A stretch of 62,536 nucleotides of DNA from Magnetococcales bacterium (GTDB lineage Bacteria > Pseudomonadota > Magnetococcia > Magnetococcales > JADFZT01): contig JADFZT010000022.1 of NCBI GenBank assembly GCA_015232395.1, positions 1 through 62,536 of the forward strand, given 5' to 3'. The notes under the pieces are model-generated. The model had not been told where the DNA came from, searched no databases, and saw only the letters and a list, made by a program, of their open reading frames with translations. The position numbers were made by a program, and so were the translations under genes. Positions 51,967 to 61,405 of this stretch are shown one piece after another. The stretch's first letter is position 1; each line of letters starts with the position of its first letter.

Positions 51967-53064
51967 GTGACTACTGATACCGACCGATATCGTCCAGACT
52001 ATGGTGTTCCTCCAGGTTGGGTGTTAGATGAACATTTAGCGGTGCGGGAACTTTCCGCTGCGGAATTTGCCCGCCGCTGTGGACGTTCTGCCAAACTTAT
52101 CAGCAATATTCTTGCTGGTGAGGCTCCTATCGAAGCGGGTACAGCGCTGCAATTCGAAAAAGTCCTGGGAATGGATGCTTCTATTTGGATGGGGATTGAA
52201 AAAGATTATCAGCTATTCAAAGCCAGGCAGGCTGAAACTGAAAAATGGCAAAAACATGTTGAATGGTACCGGGGGTTTCCGATCAAAGAATTGATCGATC
52301 GCGGGTATTTTCAGAAACCCAAGGATGATCGGGACGGTGTCGGAAAGCTGCTGACCTTTTTTGGGGTAGCATCAGTGGAAGCATGGTCAGAACGGTTTGC
52401 CAAGGCCAATGTCGCCTATCGCCATTCCCCCTCTTTCAAAAGCGCCGATGAGGCACTTTCCAGTTGGTTACGCATGGGTGAACTTGAAGTTGAATCCCTG
52501 GAAATTCCTCCCTATGATGCCAATAATTTCAGACAAGCCTTGCAGCAAATTCGACTCCTAACCATCGAAAAAGAAAAGGCTATCTTTCTTCCCAGGGTGA
52601 CCCAACTCTGCAATGACGCTGGCGTAGCTTTTTCCTTGGTCAAACTGGTTCGAAACGCTGCACTAAGTGGTGCATCCAGATGGCTCTCACCTCGAAGAGG
52701 ATCGATCCAGTTAAGTGCGAGGTATAAATCAGACGACCATTTATGGTTCAGTTTTTTCCATGAGGCGGCTCACCTGCTGCTCCATCCAAAAAAACTGATC
52801 TTTATCAATGAGAAAGAAAACAAAGGTGCTGTCACTCAACTGGAGCAGGAAGCCGATGACTGGGCGGCTAATTTCTTGATACCGAAGAATCGCTGGAAAG
52901 CTTTCAAACAGATCCGTCCAATTACAAAAGATCGAGTGATCACATTAGCCCAGGAATTAAGGATTGCCCCAGGGATTATCGTTGGTCGTCTACAACACGA
53001 AAAGGCACTACCCTGGAACATAAAGCTCAATAACCTGAAAACACGCTATCGTTGGTCGGATTGA
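51967..53064 (+). CDS. higA: HTH plus ImmA/IrrE-type metalloprotease antitoxin (HigA-like)
   Basis: The 365-residue protein has a Cro/C1-type HTH of the HigA kind at residues about 15-70 (LSAAEFARRCGRSAKLISNI, AGTALQFEKVLGMDASIW). The C-terminal half is an ImmA/IrrE peptidase (COG2856-like) with FSFFHEAAHLLLHPK, the zinc HExxH motif, and EADDWAANFLIP as the third-ligand helix. The start is GTG at 51967 with AAAGGAGG six bases before it. Combined HTH-protease antitoxins are known next to HigB/RelE-type toxins. The protease may cleave a repressor or the antitoxin itself under stress; the target is unknown. Confidence 0.83.
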   Translation: MTTDTDRYRPDYGVPPGWVLDEHLAVRELSAAEFARRCGRSAKLISNILAGEAPIEAGTALQFEKVLGMDASIWMGIEKDYQLFKARQAETEKWQKHVEWYRGFPIKELIDRGYFQKPKDDRDGVGKLLTFFGVASVEAWSERFAKANVAYRHSPSFKSADEALSSWLRMGELEVESLEIPPYDANNFRQALQQIRLLTIEKEKAIFLPRVTQLCNDAGVAFSLVKLVRNAALSGASRWLSPRRGSIQLSARYKSDDHLWFSFFHEAAHLLLHPKKLIFINEKENKGAVTQLEQEADDWAANFLIPKNRWKAFKQIRPITKDRVITLAQELRIAPGIIVGRLQHEKALPWNIKLNNLKTRYRWSD

Positions 53065-53342
53065 TTCTAATCAATCATTTTATCACAGCAACCTTCATCC
53101 ATTTTTTCCCCCTGGTTTCAATTTGTCGGTCTTTCCTGTTATTCCTGAACTCTCAATCCTACCTCCTGTTTCCTGCTTGCTTGAAATAGTTCTTTTCAAA
53201 TATCCATTTTTCCGGCAAGCTGGTTTGCGCTGATTCAACCGGTGTTTGATCTCCATGGGAGTGATCGTGGGTCTTTTGCAAATACAATGTCTTACCATTG
53301 AGTGGCTCCTCCCCATTTTGTGCCAAGGGTGAGCGTTGGCCC

Positions 53343-56300
53343 ATGGTATTCTTCCGGCAGACCACTCCCTTGAAATCCCTTGCAGCCTGTCTCCTCCTGA
53401 TTGGCGTCAGCCTCTTTTTATCACCATTGAGCCACGCCTCATCCCTCGGTGAGCTTTCCCTGTCACCTGATGAAAAAAAATGGATCGCCGACCACCCCGT
53501 CATTCGTGTTGCCAACGAAAACGATTGGCCACCCTTTGACTTTGCCGAAGAGGGGGTCGAAAAGGGATATTCCATCGATCTGGTCAAGCTCATTGGCCAA
53601 AAGACCGGGCTCACCTTTCAATTTATCAACGGTCACACCTGGAAAGAGCTTCTGCAAATGGGGCTGGAGCGTCAGATTGATCTGTTTCCAGCCATCTGGA
53701 AAAACCAGGAACGGGAAGCCCATTTTGCCTTTACCAGTCCCTACATGGACACCCCTCATATTTTGCTGGTTCGAGAGCGGGAAACCGGGATTCAGCGCAT
53801 TGAAGATCTCATAAATCGGCAACTGGTCAGCGTCAAAGGGTATGCCACCACCGAGTTGGTGAAAAAACATTATCCCGGGATTCAAGTGCTGGAGGTGGAT
53901 ACCCCCTCCGAAGGGCTGCGGCTGGTGGCTTACGGCCAAGTAGACGCCTATCTGGGAACCCTGGGCTCCACCATCTATCAAATCCGCCAACGGATGATCC
54001 ACGGCCTTAAAGTGGCTGGAGAGACCGATATCGGCGGTCATCTCACAATTGAAAACCTCCACATCGCTGTCCGCAACGACTGGCCGACCCTTAAAACCCT
54101 CATCGACAAAGGGCTGCAAAGCGTCACCGTCGAGGAGCGTCTGGCTCTACAGGACAAATGGATCTCCATTCCCGGCCCCAACGCCAAACTACGCATTCCC
54201 CTCACCCCAGCAGAAAAGGGCTGGATCAGCCAGAATAAAGCCCTCCTTTTTCGCACCTCTTCCCGGAAACCTTTGGCCTTTGTCGAAGGCAATCATCTGG
54301 AAGGCATTCTGGGAGATTATCTGACTTATTTCAGGGAGGCTGTCGGGGTGGATCTGACCCTCGGCTCTCCTCTTGGCAACACTGAAAATCCCTGGGTGGA
54401 TCAAACAAAACCGGTGGATTTTTGGCTGGTATTAGACGGAGAGCTTTCCACCGGCCAGCCAAGCGCCTTCAGCCAGCCTTTGTTGCAAATGCCCCTTGCC
54501 ATCATCACCCGCCGTCTGGTGGGTTTCATTGAAGATATCCATCTGGTAGCCCAAGAATCCCTGGCGGTGGCACGGGCCAGTGGGATTGTGGCGTTTTTAA
54601 AGAAACACCACCCCCAACTCAACCTGATCGAGGTAGACGACACCGAAGCCTGCCTGCAAAGGGTCGCCCAGCGTCTGGCCTTCGGCTGCATCGACCTGGC
54701 CCCCTCCGCCCAATATCACCTGGGGAGTGGTGCCTATGATGATCTGAAAATTTCCGGCATGACCTCGGAAAAAATCGGCCTCTCCATGGTGGTGCCGGAG
54801 CACCATGTCATCCTGGCAGAGGTGTTCAACAAAGTTTTACTCTCCATGCCAACAGCCAAAAGAGAGGCGATCTATCACAGCTGGGTGAGAATTCGAGTCC
54901 GGGAAAAAATTGACTACACCCTGGTCAGTTGGATCGCTGGTGGTTTTGCCTTGCTGCTACTGATGGCCCTACTCTGGAATCAAACCCTGCGGCAACAGGT
55001 TCAGCGACGGCGGCAGGCAGAGATACGCCTTCAGGAACTGGCTGATCGACAAAAAGCGGTTTTGGACCATAGCCCGGTGGGGATCGCCTTTCTGGACCAG
55101 GATCGTGTGATTCGTCAGGCCAACCCCACCATGGCGAGGATTTTTGGTGCTGAAACTACCGTGATGGTGGGACGTACCACCCAAGATTTTTTCCATGATG
55201 AAGAGGCCTTCAAAAGGCTTGGGGAGCGGGCCTATCCGGTGTTGCGCACCGGGGCGGTGTTTGAGGAGGAGTTGCTGTTGCAGCGCTTAAATGGCGAGCG
55301 CTTTTGGTGTCATCTGCGGGGGGTCGCCATCAACAAGGACCATATCGACGAAGGGTTTGTCTGGACCACCGAGGAGATCACCGCTCGCCGGGAAATCAAG
55401 GACAGGCTGCAACAGGCCAAAGATGCGGCGGAATCGGCCAACCGCTCCAAAACCCTGTTTTTGGCCCACATGAGCCACGAAATTCGCACACCTCTCAACG
55501 CCATCCTCGGCATGAACGAAATTCTGCTGGAGAGCGATCTTTCAGCTGAGCAGCGCCACTATATGCAAACGCTGAAAAATGCCGGCGAAACCCTCTTGGC
55601 CCTGATCAACGATGTATTGGATCTTTCCAAAATCGAAGCGGGGCAGATGGATCTGACCCTGATCGATTTCAACTTGCCCAAGCTGGTTGAAAACACCGCA
55701 GGCCTCCAAAGACTGACCGCCCGGGAAAAGGAGATCAGCTTTCGGGTCGAATTAGGATCAGGGCTGCCCCGACATGTCCGGGGAGATCCTGACCGGCTGC
55801 GGCAAGTGCTGTTAAATCTGCTCAACAATGCCATTAAATTTACCCATCTGGGTCAGGTGACCGTAACCGTTCACCAGGAAGCAAATCAGGTCATTCGGTT
55901 TGCCATTTCGGATACCGGTATCGGCATGACCGAGGCACAAATCGACCGGATTTTCAAACCGTTTGTCCAAGCTGACACCACGACCACCCGCCACTTTGGC
56001 GGTACGGGGTTGGGGCTTACCATCTGCAAGCGATTGGTGGAAGCCATGGGGGGGGAGATTGGGGTCGAAAGCCGTCTGGGCCAAGGCAGCACCTTTCACG
56101 TCACACTTCCTCTTCCCTCCTCCAAACTTCATGGCCACCGGGAAAGTTTGGATCCAGAGGAACAACCCACTGCCTCACCTCACAGTCAGTCTACCAAAGA
56201 ACAGCTCCACATTTTGCTGGTGGACGATGCCGTGGAAAACCGCCTGGTGATCTCCGCCTTTTTAAAAAAATCCCCTCATCGCCTGGTGCAGGCGGTCAAT

Positions 56301-56582
56301 GGGGCTGAAGCGGTAGAGGCTTTTGAAAAAGAACGCTTCGATCTCATCCTGATGGACATGCGCATGCCGGTGATGGATGGCTATGAAGCCACCCGGACCA
56401 TCCGCCAGATGGAAAAAACAGCGAATTTGAAACCCATTCCGATCATTGCCCTGACCGCCCAGGCCTTAAAGGAAGATTTGGGCAGAACCTTGGAAGCAGG
56501 GTGCGACTATCACCTCACCAAACCGGTACGCAAAATCCACCTGTTGGAAGTGATTGATCGCTACCGTGCTCCCCCTATCTGA
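53343..56582 (+). CDS. BvgS-like hybrid sensor kinase with two periplasmic SBP domains
   Basis: The 1079-residue membrane kinase has a signal/anchor helix (SLAACLLLIGVSLFLSPLSH). SBP_bac_3 domain 1 follows (VANENDWPPFDFAEEGVEKG and FAFTSPYMDTPHILLV), then a second, more diverged one (about 285-500). The membrane helix is WIAGGFALLLLMALLW, and a PAS domain follows. HisKA is FLAHMSHEIRTPLNAILGMN and the ATPase has LLNNAIKFTHLG, DTGIGM and FGGTGLGLTICK. The C-terminal receiver has HILLVDDAVE and LILMDMRMPVMDGYEATR. No HPt domain follows the receiver, unlike BvgS/EvgS. The ATG at 53343 is chosen over an upstream TTG. Ligands are probably amino acids or similar small molecules. Confidence 0.9.
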   Translation: MVFFRQTTPLKSLAACLLLIGVSLFLSPLSHASSLGELSLSPDEKKWIADHPVIRVANENDWPPFDFAEEGVEKGYSIDLVKLIGQKTGLTFQFINGHTWKELLQMGLERQIDLFPAIWKNQEREAHFAFTSPYMDTPHILLVRERETGIQRIEDLINRQLVSVKGYATTELVKKHYPGIQVLEVDTPSEGLRLVAYGQVDAYLGTLGSTIYQIRQRMIHGLKVAGETDIGGHLTIENLHIAVRNDWPTLKTLIDKGLQSVTVEERLALQDKWISIPGPNAKLRIPLTPAEKGWISQNKALLFRTSSRKPLAFVEGNHLEGILGDYLTYFREAVGVDLTLGSPLGNTENPWVDQTKPVDFWLVLDGELSTGQPSAFSQPLLQMPLAIITRRLVGFIEDIHLVAQESLAVARASGIVAFLKKHHPQLNLIEVDDTEACLQRVAQRLAFGCIDLAPSAQYHLGSGAYDDLKISGMTSEKIGLSMVVPEHHVILAEVFNKVLLSMPTAKREAIYHSWVRIRVREKIDYTLVSWIAGGFALLLLMALLWNQTLRQQVQRRRQAEIRLQELADRQKAVLDHSPVGIAFLDQDRVIRQANPTMARIFGAETTVMVGRTTQDFFHDEEAFKRLGERAYPVLRTGAVFEEELLLQRLNGERFWCHLRGVAINKDHIDEGFVWTTEEITARREIKDRLQQAKDAAESANRSKTLFLAHMSHEIRTPLNAILGMNEILLESDLSAEQRHYMQTLKNAGETLLALINDVLDLSKIEAGQMDLTLIDFNLPKLVENTAGLQRLTAREKEISFRVELGSGLPRHVRGDPDRLRQVLLNLLNNAIKFTHLGQVTVTVHQEANQVIRFAISDTGIGMTEAQIDRIFKPFVQADTTTTRHFGGTGLGLTICKRLVEAMGGEIGVESRLGQGSTFHVTLPLPSSKLHGHRESLDPEEQPTASPHSQSTKEQLHILLVDDAVENRLVISAFLKKSPHRLVQAVNGAEAVEAFEKERFDLILMDMRMPVMDGYEATRTIRQMEKTANLKPIPIIALTAQALKEDLGRTLEAGCDYHLTKPVRKIHLLEVIDRYRAPPI

Positions 56583-56624
56583 AGCAGGCATCATATTGAC
56601 AAACCTCTTGTCAGCTTTCCCGGA

Positions 56625-58634
56625 TCAATAGGGGCCCGGCTTGGGAACAGCCCCCACCACCCGGTTGCGGCCACCCTCCTTGGCAGCGTATAGGGCCACA
56701 TCAGCCTTTTTCATCAGCTCCGAAGCGTTGGTCATATAGGGTTCATACTGAGCTACCCCCAGGCTGATGGTGAGATTTTGGCCTTTATAGCGTTTGCCCA
56801 GGAGCAATCCCGTTTTCGCCACCCCTTTACGCAGACGTTCGGCATAGCGCAAGGCCGCGATGTGGCCGGTGCGCTCCAGGACGATGATAAACTCCTCCCC
56901 TCCCAAGCGTGCAACCAGGCCGTTCATGCGGGTGTGTTTTTGTAGAAGGCCAGCCACCACCTTGAGCACCCGATCCCCCTCCGGATGGCCGAAACGATCG
57001 TTAAACAGCTTAAAATGATCGATATCCACGATCACAATGGAAAAGGGGGTGATCTCCTTGCGGTTTTCCTGAACCAGCTGGGCCAACAGGCGATCCACCC
57101 GACCCCGATTGTAAAGCCCCGTCAGGGCATCCCGATCCGCCTGTTCCGACACTTTTTGGTGAAGTCGGGCATGTTCCAATGCCAGCCCCAACTCCCCGAC
57201 GACATTGGTGACCCCCAGGAGGGTATGTTTTTCCAAGGGACGACCCTCGGGGTTCCACACCGCCACCACCCCATGGGATCGTTGCGTGCCGCTGATGGGC
57301 ACGATACCCAACTCGGAAATACCCAAAAATCGTAACACCCGCTTTTCCACGGGACTCTCCCCTCTGATAATTCGCCCATGCCCCTCCCGCAAAACGGTTC
57401 GAAACCCACTCTCCTGTTGGGTCAGGGGAATTTTCAGCAGATTGGGCGGCTGGCGGCAGGTGAGATCGCCCTTCCAGTGAGAAATCTCAAGCTCCCGCTG
57501 CTCCGCATCCATTCCAAACAGGATAACCCCCTTGAAGTGAAACTCCCGATGGATGGCTTTGAGGGTTTGATTAAAAATTTCCTTCTGGCACAAGCTTTGA
57601 TGGGGAGCGAGCAGACTTTCCCGATAGCTGGGAGGAAGGGGGGCATAACGCAACTCCCGGGTGGAGGCTTGAAGAACGGAGTTGGAGCGAGCCAGACGCA
57701 GGCTGGCTTCCATCAGCCGTTTTTGGCCTTCATTGCTGCTGGGCAGGGGCATACCGTGATAGCTCATCGCCTCCTGCATCAGTGGGTCGGTGCTGAGATT
57801 CAATTGGGCCAAGTTGATATCCCGAATATCAACAATCCTTTCCAGATGCGGGCTCAATGCCGGAATACGCCCGCCGGTCATGGAGCCATACCCTTGCACC
57901 CAGGCCAAAAAATCAGCCAGCTGCACGATGGCCGCAAGCTTTAAATCACCATCATCCAGGTTAAGACTCATATCCAACCGGTGATGTCCTCTAACCCCTG
58001 TGACGATGCGCCTTGAAAAACCCCAACGATCGAGTAGATAGGCACCCATATCGTCGTGACTGAATCCCATGAGATGGCGTTCTCTGATGACCATCTCCTC
58101 GTCTGACCGGGAAGGAATGGCCAGCAGGTCATCATAGGAGAGGGGGGCCAGATGATGGAGCAGTGGTTTGCCCAGATCATGCACCAGACCGGCCAGCCAA
58201 GCCTCCTGGGGGTTATCCCAAAGAAGCGCTTCGGCAATGAGATGGGCCAAATGGGCTACGGCCAGAGCATGCCGCCAGAAAGGGGTGGGGCCAAACCAGG
58301 GCGTTGTATCGGAATGGATGAGGGTGTCATAAAGCAGCGCTTCCAACGCCAAGTTGCGTACACGGGTAAAACCGAAGGTGATCGTCGCCTGCAACACCGC
58401 CTCCTCAGCGGAATCCACCGGCTCCCCCTGGATGAACAGCAAGCCGATCAGTCGATTGACCACGGCGGGCTCTCCATCTACCGCCCGGGCCAAATCTCTG
58501 CCTGAGGTGTTTTCCTCACCAGTGACCTGCCATATCCGCTGAATCACTTCATGGGGAACAGGAAACTGATCCAGCTCCTTGAGTCCCCGGCCTGTCTGGC
58601 TGATATCGATAGGTAAATTCGCTCCAACGTTCAT
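56625..58634 (-). CDS. HDOD-GAF-GGDEF protein (candidate diguanylate cyclase)
   Basis: This is a 669-residue cytoplasmic protein. The HDOD domain (about 20-230) includes ELDQFPVPHEVIQRI and WLAGLVHDLGKPLLHHLAPL. A GAF-like part (about 330-490) follows, then the GGDEF domain (about 505-660) with DALTGLYNRGRVDRLLAQLV, IVIVDIDHFKLFNDRFGHPE and the active site RLGGEEFIIVLE. The intact GGEEF signature predicts c-di-GMP synthesis. No inhibitory RxxD site was confirmed. The ATG at 58634 has GGAGG five bases upstream, so the ATG four codons earlier is less likely. It could supply c-di-GMP to the doubled MshEN region of MshE; this is inference. Confidence 0.88.
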   Translation of the reverse strand: MNVGANLPIDISQTGRGLKELDQFPVPHEVIQRIWQVTGEENTSGRDLARAVDGEPAVVNRLIGLLFIQGEPVDSAEEAVLQATITFGFTRVRNLALEALLYDTLIHSDTTPWFGPTPFWRHALAVAHLAHLIAEALLWDNPQEAWLAGLVHDLGKPLLHHLAPLSYDDLLAIPSRSDEEMVIRERHLMGFSHDDMGAYLLDRWGFSRRIVTGVRGHHRLDMSLNLDDGDLKLAAIVQLADFLAWVQGYGSMTGGRIPALSPHLERIVDIRDINLAQLNLSTDPLMQEAMSYHGMPLPSSNEGQKRLMEASLRLARSNSVLQASTRELRYAPLPPSYRESLLAPHQSLCQKEIFNQTLKAIHREFHFKGVILFGMDAEQRELEISHWKGDLTCRQPPNLLKIPLTQQESGFRTVLREGHGRIIRGESPVEKRVLRFLGISELGIVPISGTQRSHGVVAVWNPEGRPLEKHTLLGVTNVVGELGLALEHARLHQKVSEQADRDALTGLYNRGRVDRLLAQLVQENRKEITPFSIVIVDIDHFKLFNDRFGHPEGDRVLKVVAGLLQKHTRMNGLVARLGGEEFIIVLERTGHIAALRYAERLRKGVAKTGLLLGKRYKGQNLTISLGVAQYEPYMTNASELMKKADVALYAAKEGGRNRVVGAVPKPGPY

Positions 58635-59241
58635 GGTAGCCTCCATTGGATCCGGGATCCCTCCCCCGAGTTCAATATCCTTCCGGCTCCATTTGCCTTG
58701 AAACAGGTTGATCGGTTCGTTCCTTTAAAGTCTGATCCTTCCATTTTCTGAACCAAATGTGGATGCAACCATCTGAAGCTTTACGCTGCTTTTTTGACTT
58801 ACCCTTGATGGGGCGCCATTTAAAGACACCTTTTCTAAATCTACTGCAAAGACCGAGCCTGTTTTTAATAACCGCTATTTTCAATCGGTTACATGGACAC
58901 AACAGCGTCTTAACAGAAGATTCCGGTCACAGGTGTAAAAATTAATTTTCACACAACTCGCTTTCAGTTGACTCTTTTTTATGTTGCCTGATTGAGGAGT
59001 GGGGCGTTTTTTGCAATCTTCTCTCAGCTGGTTGGGAGCTCTTTTTGCATTGAAAAATTCCCTGAAAATTCCGATACCAGGCTGACACCTCAAGCTCGTT
59101 GAACAGGCTTGATCCTGGAAGACGATCTCGTCAGGCAAGCTCGTTTTATGGTAGGATTCCTGATTCGAGGGCTTTCAGGGGTCTGGATATCCCTTTAAAG
59201 CCAGGGTTTGTGGCAAAACTTCAAACGCCGAGGGTGGCTGC
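58635..59241. other. Divergent intergenic region of about 600 bases
   Basis: This region lies between the HDOD-GGDEF gene (minus) and the cation transporter (plus). No gene is supported; short frames here have no domain. An AT-rich palindrome lies at 58933-58954. Promoters for both genes should lie here, but none was assigned. Confidence 0.35.
58933..58954. promoter_or_regulatory. AT-rich 22-base palindrome, possible operator
   Basis: GTGT and ACAC flank the self-complementary core AAAATTAATTTT, with one mismatched pair between them. It is in the divergent region 288 bases before the cation transporter. The regulator is unknown. Confidence 0.4.
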
Positions 59242-60192
59242 ATGGCGGAGACTCACGATCGATTCATAGCCTGCACCATACCGGTTCATGCCGAACCTGC
59301 GGTGCAGGCGAAACATTGTCAGGGGTGTGCGACCACAGCCGCTCGCCTCGATTTTTTCATGACCGTCGCCATCTCCCTGTTCAGCGCCGTCATGGGCTCT
59401 CTCTCCGGCTCCATCGGCCTTCATGCCATGGCACTTTTGGCTTTTGGGGACGTATTGGTCAAAGGGGGAAACTGGATCTCCATTCGCATCTCCCGCAAGC
59501 CTCCCACCAGTCGTTTTCCCTATGGCTATGGCAAAGTGCTCTTTCTCTCCTCCTTCATTATGGGGGGAGTGCTCTTTTCCGGTGCGGTGGCCTTTTTTCT
59601 GCACAACATCCGACATCTCAACGACGGCCTGGTGGAAAAACCCTCCTTTCTGGCGATTTTTGCGGCACTGACCCTGACCATCGTCGGCGAAATGATGTAT
59701 CGCAAACTCTCCTGCGTGGCCCGAACCAACAACAATCCCGCCTTGAAGGCCGCTGCCCTGGATAACCGGATGGATGCCTTGTCCGCCTCCATGGTATTGA
59801 TCGGCGCGGTCCTGGCTTGGCTGGGCTGGCTTTTTGCCGACCATCTGGCGGCGCTGCTGGTCTCACTGCTGGTCTTGCGGGTGGGCTTTAAAATTGTCGT
59901 GGAGTCGGTGGAAGGGCTGCTCGATATCGGGCTTGCCGCACCCGTGCAAAACCGGGTAGAGGAGATCTGCGTCTTTACCCATGGCGTGCGTGCTGTTGTT
60001 TGGGTGCGTGGGCGGCGGCTGGGGGATTATTATGAGCTGGACCTGGGGGTAGAGGTGGATGGTGGGTTGAGTGTAGAGACGACCCACCAGATTCGCCACG
60101 CCATTACCCGGCAGCTCACCGATGAAATCGACCACATCGCCCGGGTTCAGATCACTTTTACCCCCCATCGCAAAAATGACCCACCGGCCTGA
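59242..60192 (+). CDS. MamB-like cation diffusion facilitator
   Basis: This 316-residue CDF transporter has six helices and a C-terminal ferredoxin-like metal domain. From memory it aligns with the magnetosome iron transporter MamB. Shared features are the N-terminal CxxC (HCQGC), SGSIGLHAMALLAFGDVLVK, ISRKPPTSRFPYGYGKVLFL, LTIVGEMMYRKLSCVARTNN, NPALKAAALDNRMDALSASM and VVWVRGRRLGDYYELDLGVE. The TM5 site DNRMD is kept. In TM2 the usual HxxxD (MamB HSGAD) reads LAFGD, so one ligand of the membrane site is lost. No other mam genes are in the window. Iron, zinc or manganese transport remains possible. Confidence 0.72.
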   Translation: MAETHDRFIACTIPVHAEPAVQAKHCQGCATTAARLDFFMTVAISLFSAVMGSLSGSIGLHAMALLAFGDVLVKGGNWISIRISRKPPTSRFPYGYGKVLFLSSFIMGGVLFSGAVAFFLHNIRHLNDGLVEKPSFLAIFAALTLTIVGEMMYRKLSCVARTNNNPALKAAALDNRMDALSASMVLIGAVLAWLGWLFADHLAALLVSLLVLRVGFKIVVESVEGLLDIGLAAPVQNRVEEICVFTHGVRAVVWVRGRRLGDYYELDLGVEVDGGLSVETTHQIRHAITRQLTDEIDHIARVQITFTPHRKNDPPA

Positions 60193-60302
60193 ATCCGCTT
60201 CAAGCCCCTCCCCTCCTCAACCATTCCCAGCTCATCCCTGATGACGGATACCCCGTGACAGTCACCTTGCTGGAATACCCCCAATAGACCAAATTTTCCC
60301 CA

Positions 60303-60935
60303 TCAATGGGCCTTGGCGAGGGATTTTTCGATGTCTGTTGCCAGGGAGGAGATTTCACTGACCACTTCATCGATATCCCCGGAAAGCTCTCTGGCGACCC
60401 GGGCGGTGATTTTGACCTCTCCAGCCACCACTGAAAATCCTTTGCCAAACGAACCTGCCCGAGAAGCCTGAATCCCGGCATTGATGGCCAACACTTCCAA
60501 CTCGTTGGAAATTTTATTAATGGAGTGGGAGGTCTTGAGGATTTCGGAGGTGTTGTTGCTGATCTTGCCTTTCAGGTCAGTCAGATCCTGGTGCAAACTG
60601 GCCCCCAGTTGCGCTTGTCGCTCGCTCAACACCTCCGCAAACAGCCCGGAGACATCGTGGGTTAATATCTTGGCGTGATTTCTGACTGCAAACACCTGAT
60701 CCAACAATTGTTCGTTGCCCACCGTATCGATAATAAAATCGGGTTCATTTTGCCGAATAAGGGACTCGACCTCCCGACCGATGGGAATGTTAAGCTTTTG
60801 GGCCAAGGAGATGGCGCTGCGATCGTGATCGGTCTCTATCACAAAATGGACTTTGATCTTGTCGCTGCGGGCAAAAAGCCTGACCAAATGCCTGGCCGCC
60901 TCTCCCGAACCGATGATACCCATTGATTTACTCAT
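60303..60935 (-). CDS. Soluble Rossmann-fold plus truncated chemoreceptor signalling fusion
   Basis: This is a 210-residue protein with no membrane helix. Residues 1-100 form a Rossmann-like nucleotide-binding fold (MGIIGSGEAARHLVRLFARS, then FIIDTVGNEQLLDQVFAV). Residues about 125-210 match the MCP hairpin tip and flank: INKISNELEVLAINAGIQAS, RAGSFGKGFSVVAGEVKITA, then RVARELSGDIDEVVSEISSL. Chemoreceptors normally have much longer coiled coils on both sides. The ATG at 60935 is taken; a TTG at 61040 would add 35 non-conserved residues. It may report a nucleotide or redox state to a CheA array, or be a remnant. Confidence 0.65.
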   Translation of the reverse strand: MSKSMGIIGSGEAARHLVRLFARSDKIKVHFVIETDHDRSAISLAQKLNIPIGREVESLIRQNEPDFIIDTVGNEQLLDQVFAVRNHAKILTHDVSGLFAEVLSERQAQLGASLHQDLTDLKGKISNNTSEILKTSHSINKISNELEVLAINAGIQASRAGSFGKGFSVVAGEVKITARVARELSGDIDEVVSEISSLATDIEKSLAKAH

Positions 60936-61405
60936 GAGGCAGCCGATCTTTTCTGACAAGGATGGTGGGGTGGTTGCGGTTACCAGAGGGCCTGTTGCTA
61001 TCAACTCATCCAGATCGAACAATAAAGGATGGAAATTCAATCAACTGATTCGATAAAGGGCTCATCACCATCTCACTTGGAACAAAGAAAATTAGCCCAT
61101 TTTGCGGACAGGATCATCGAGAAATTATTTTTTTATGACCCATGCTTGTATAACTACGATTCATCATTCCAAAACAACAACCACCCAATGATTTGATGAA
61201 AACAAAATGGCATCAAAATTCTGAAATTTAGCTTGAATTCAACATAATATGGAAACCATACAGCCTCTGAGGTAGACTTACTGTTAGCTCATCATTTGAG
61301 CCAAAATTTGTGTTAGGGCTAAAACCGGTTGGATTGATTGATGAGGGATAGCCATCTCTGGCAGGATGAAAGCCTTTCTTGCCCAACTGCTTAAGAGAGG
61401 CAACT
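60936..61405. other. Gene-free stretch with a solo repeat end
   Basis: No gene is supported in these 470 bases. AT content rises between 61100 and 61280. One end of repeat family B is recognisable at 61283-61313. Confidence 0.35.
61283..61313 (-). repeat. Solo end of MITE-like family B
   Basis: GTTAGCTCATCATTTGAGCC and the following AAAATTTGTGT resemble the right end of the 35338-35582 element (TTAAGCTCATCGTTTGAACC, AGAATTCGTAT). No matching second end was found nearby, so it is a truncated or decayed copy. Confidence 0.5.

Noticed and set aside
59242-60192. Evidence for a magnetosome gene island
   Set aside because: Only one MamB-like gene is seen. No mamK, mamE, mamI, mamQ, mamA or magnetite-crystal genes are in the window.
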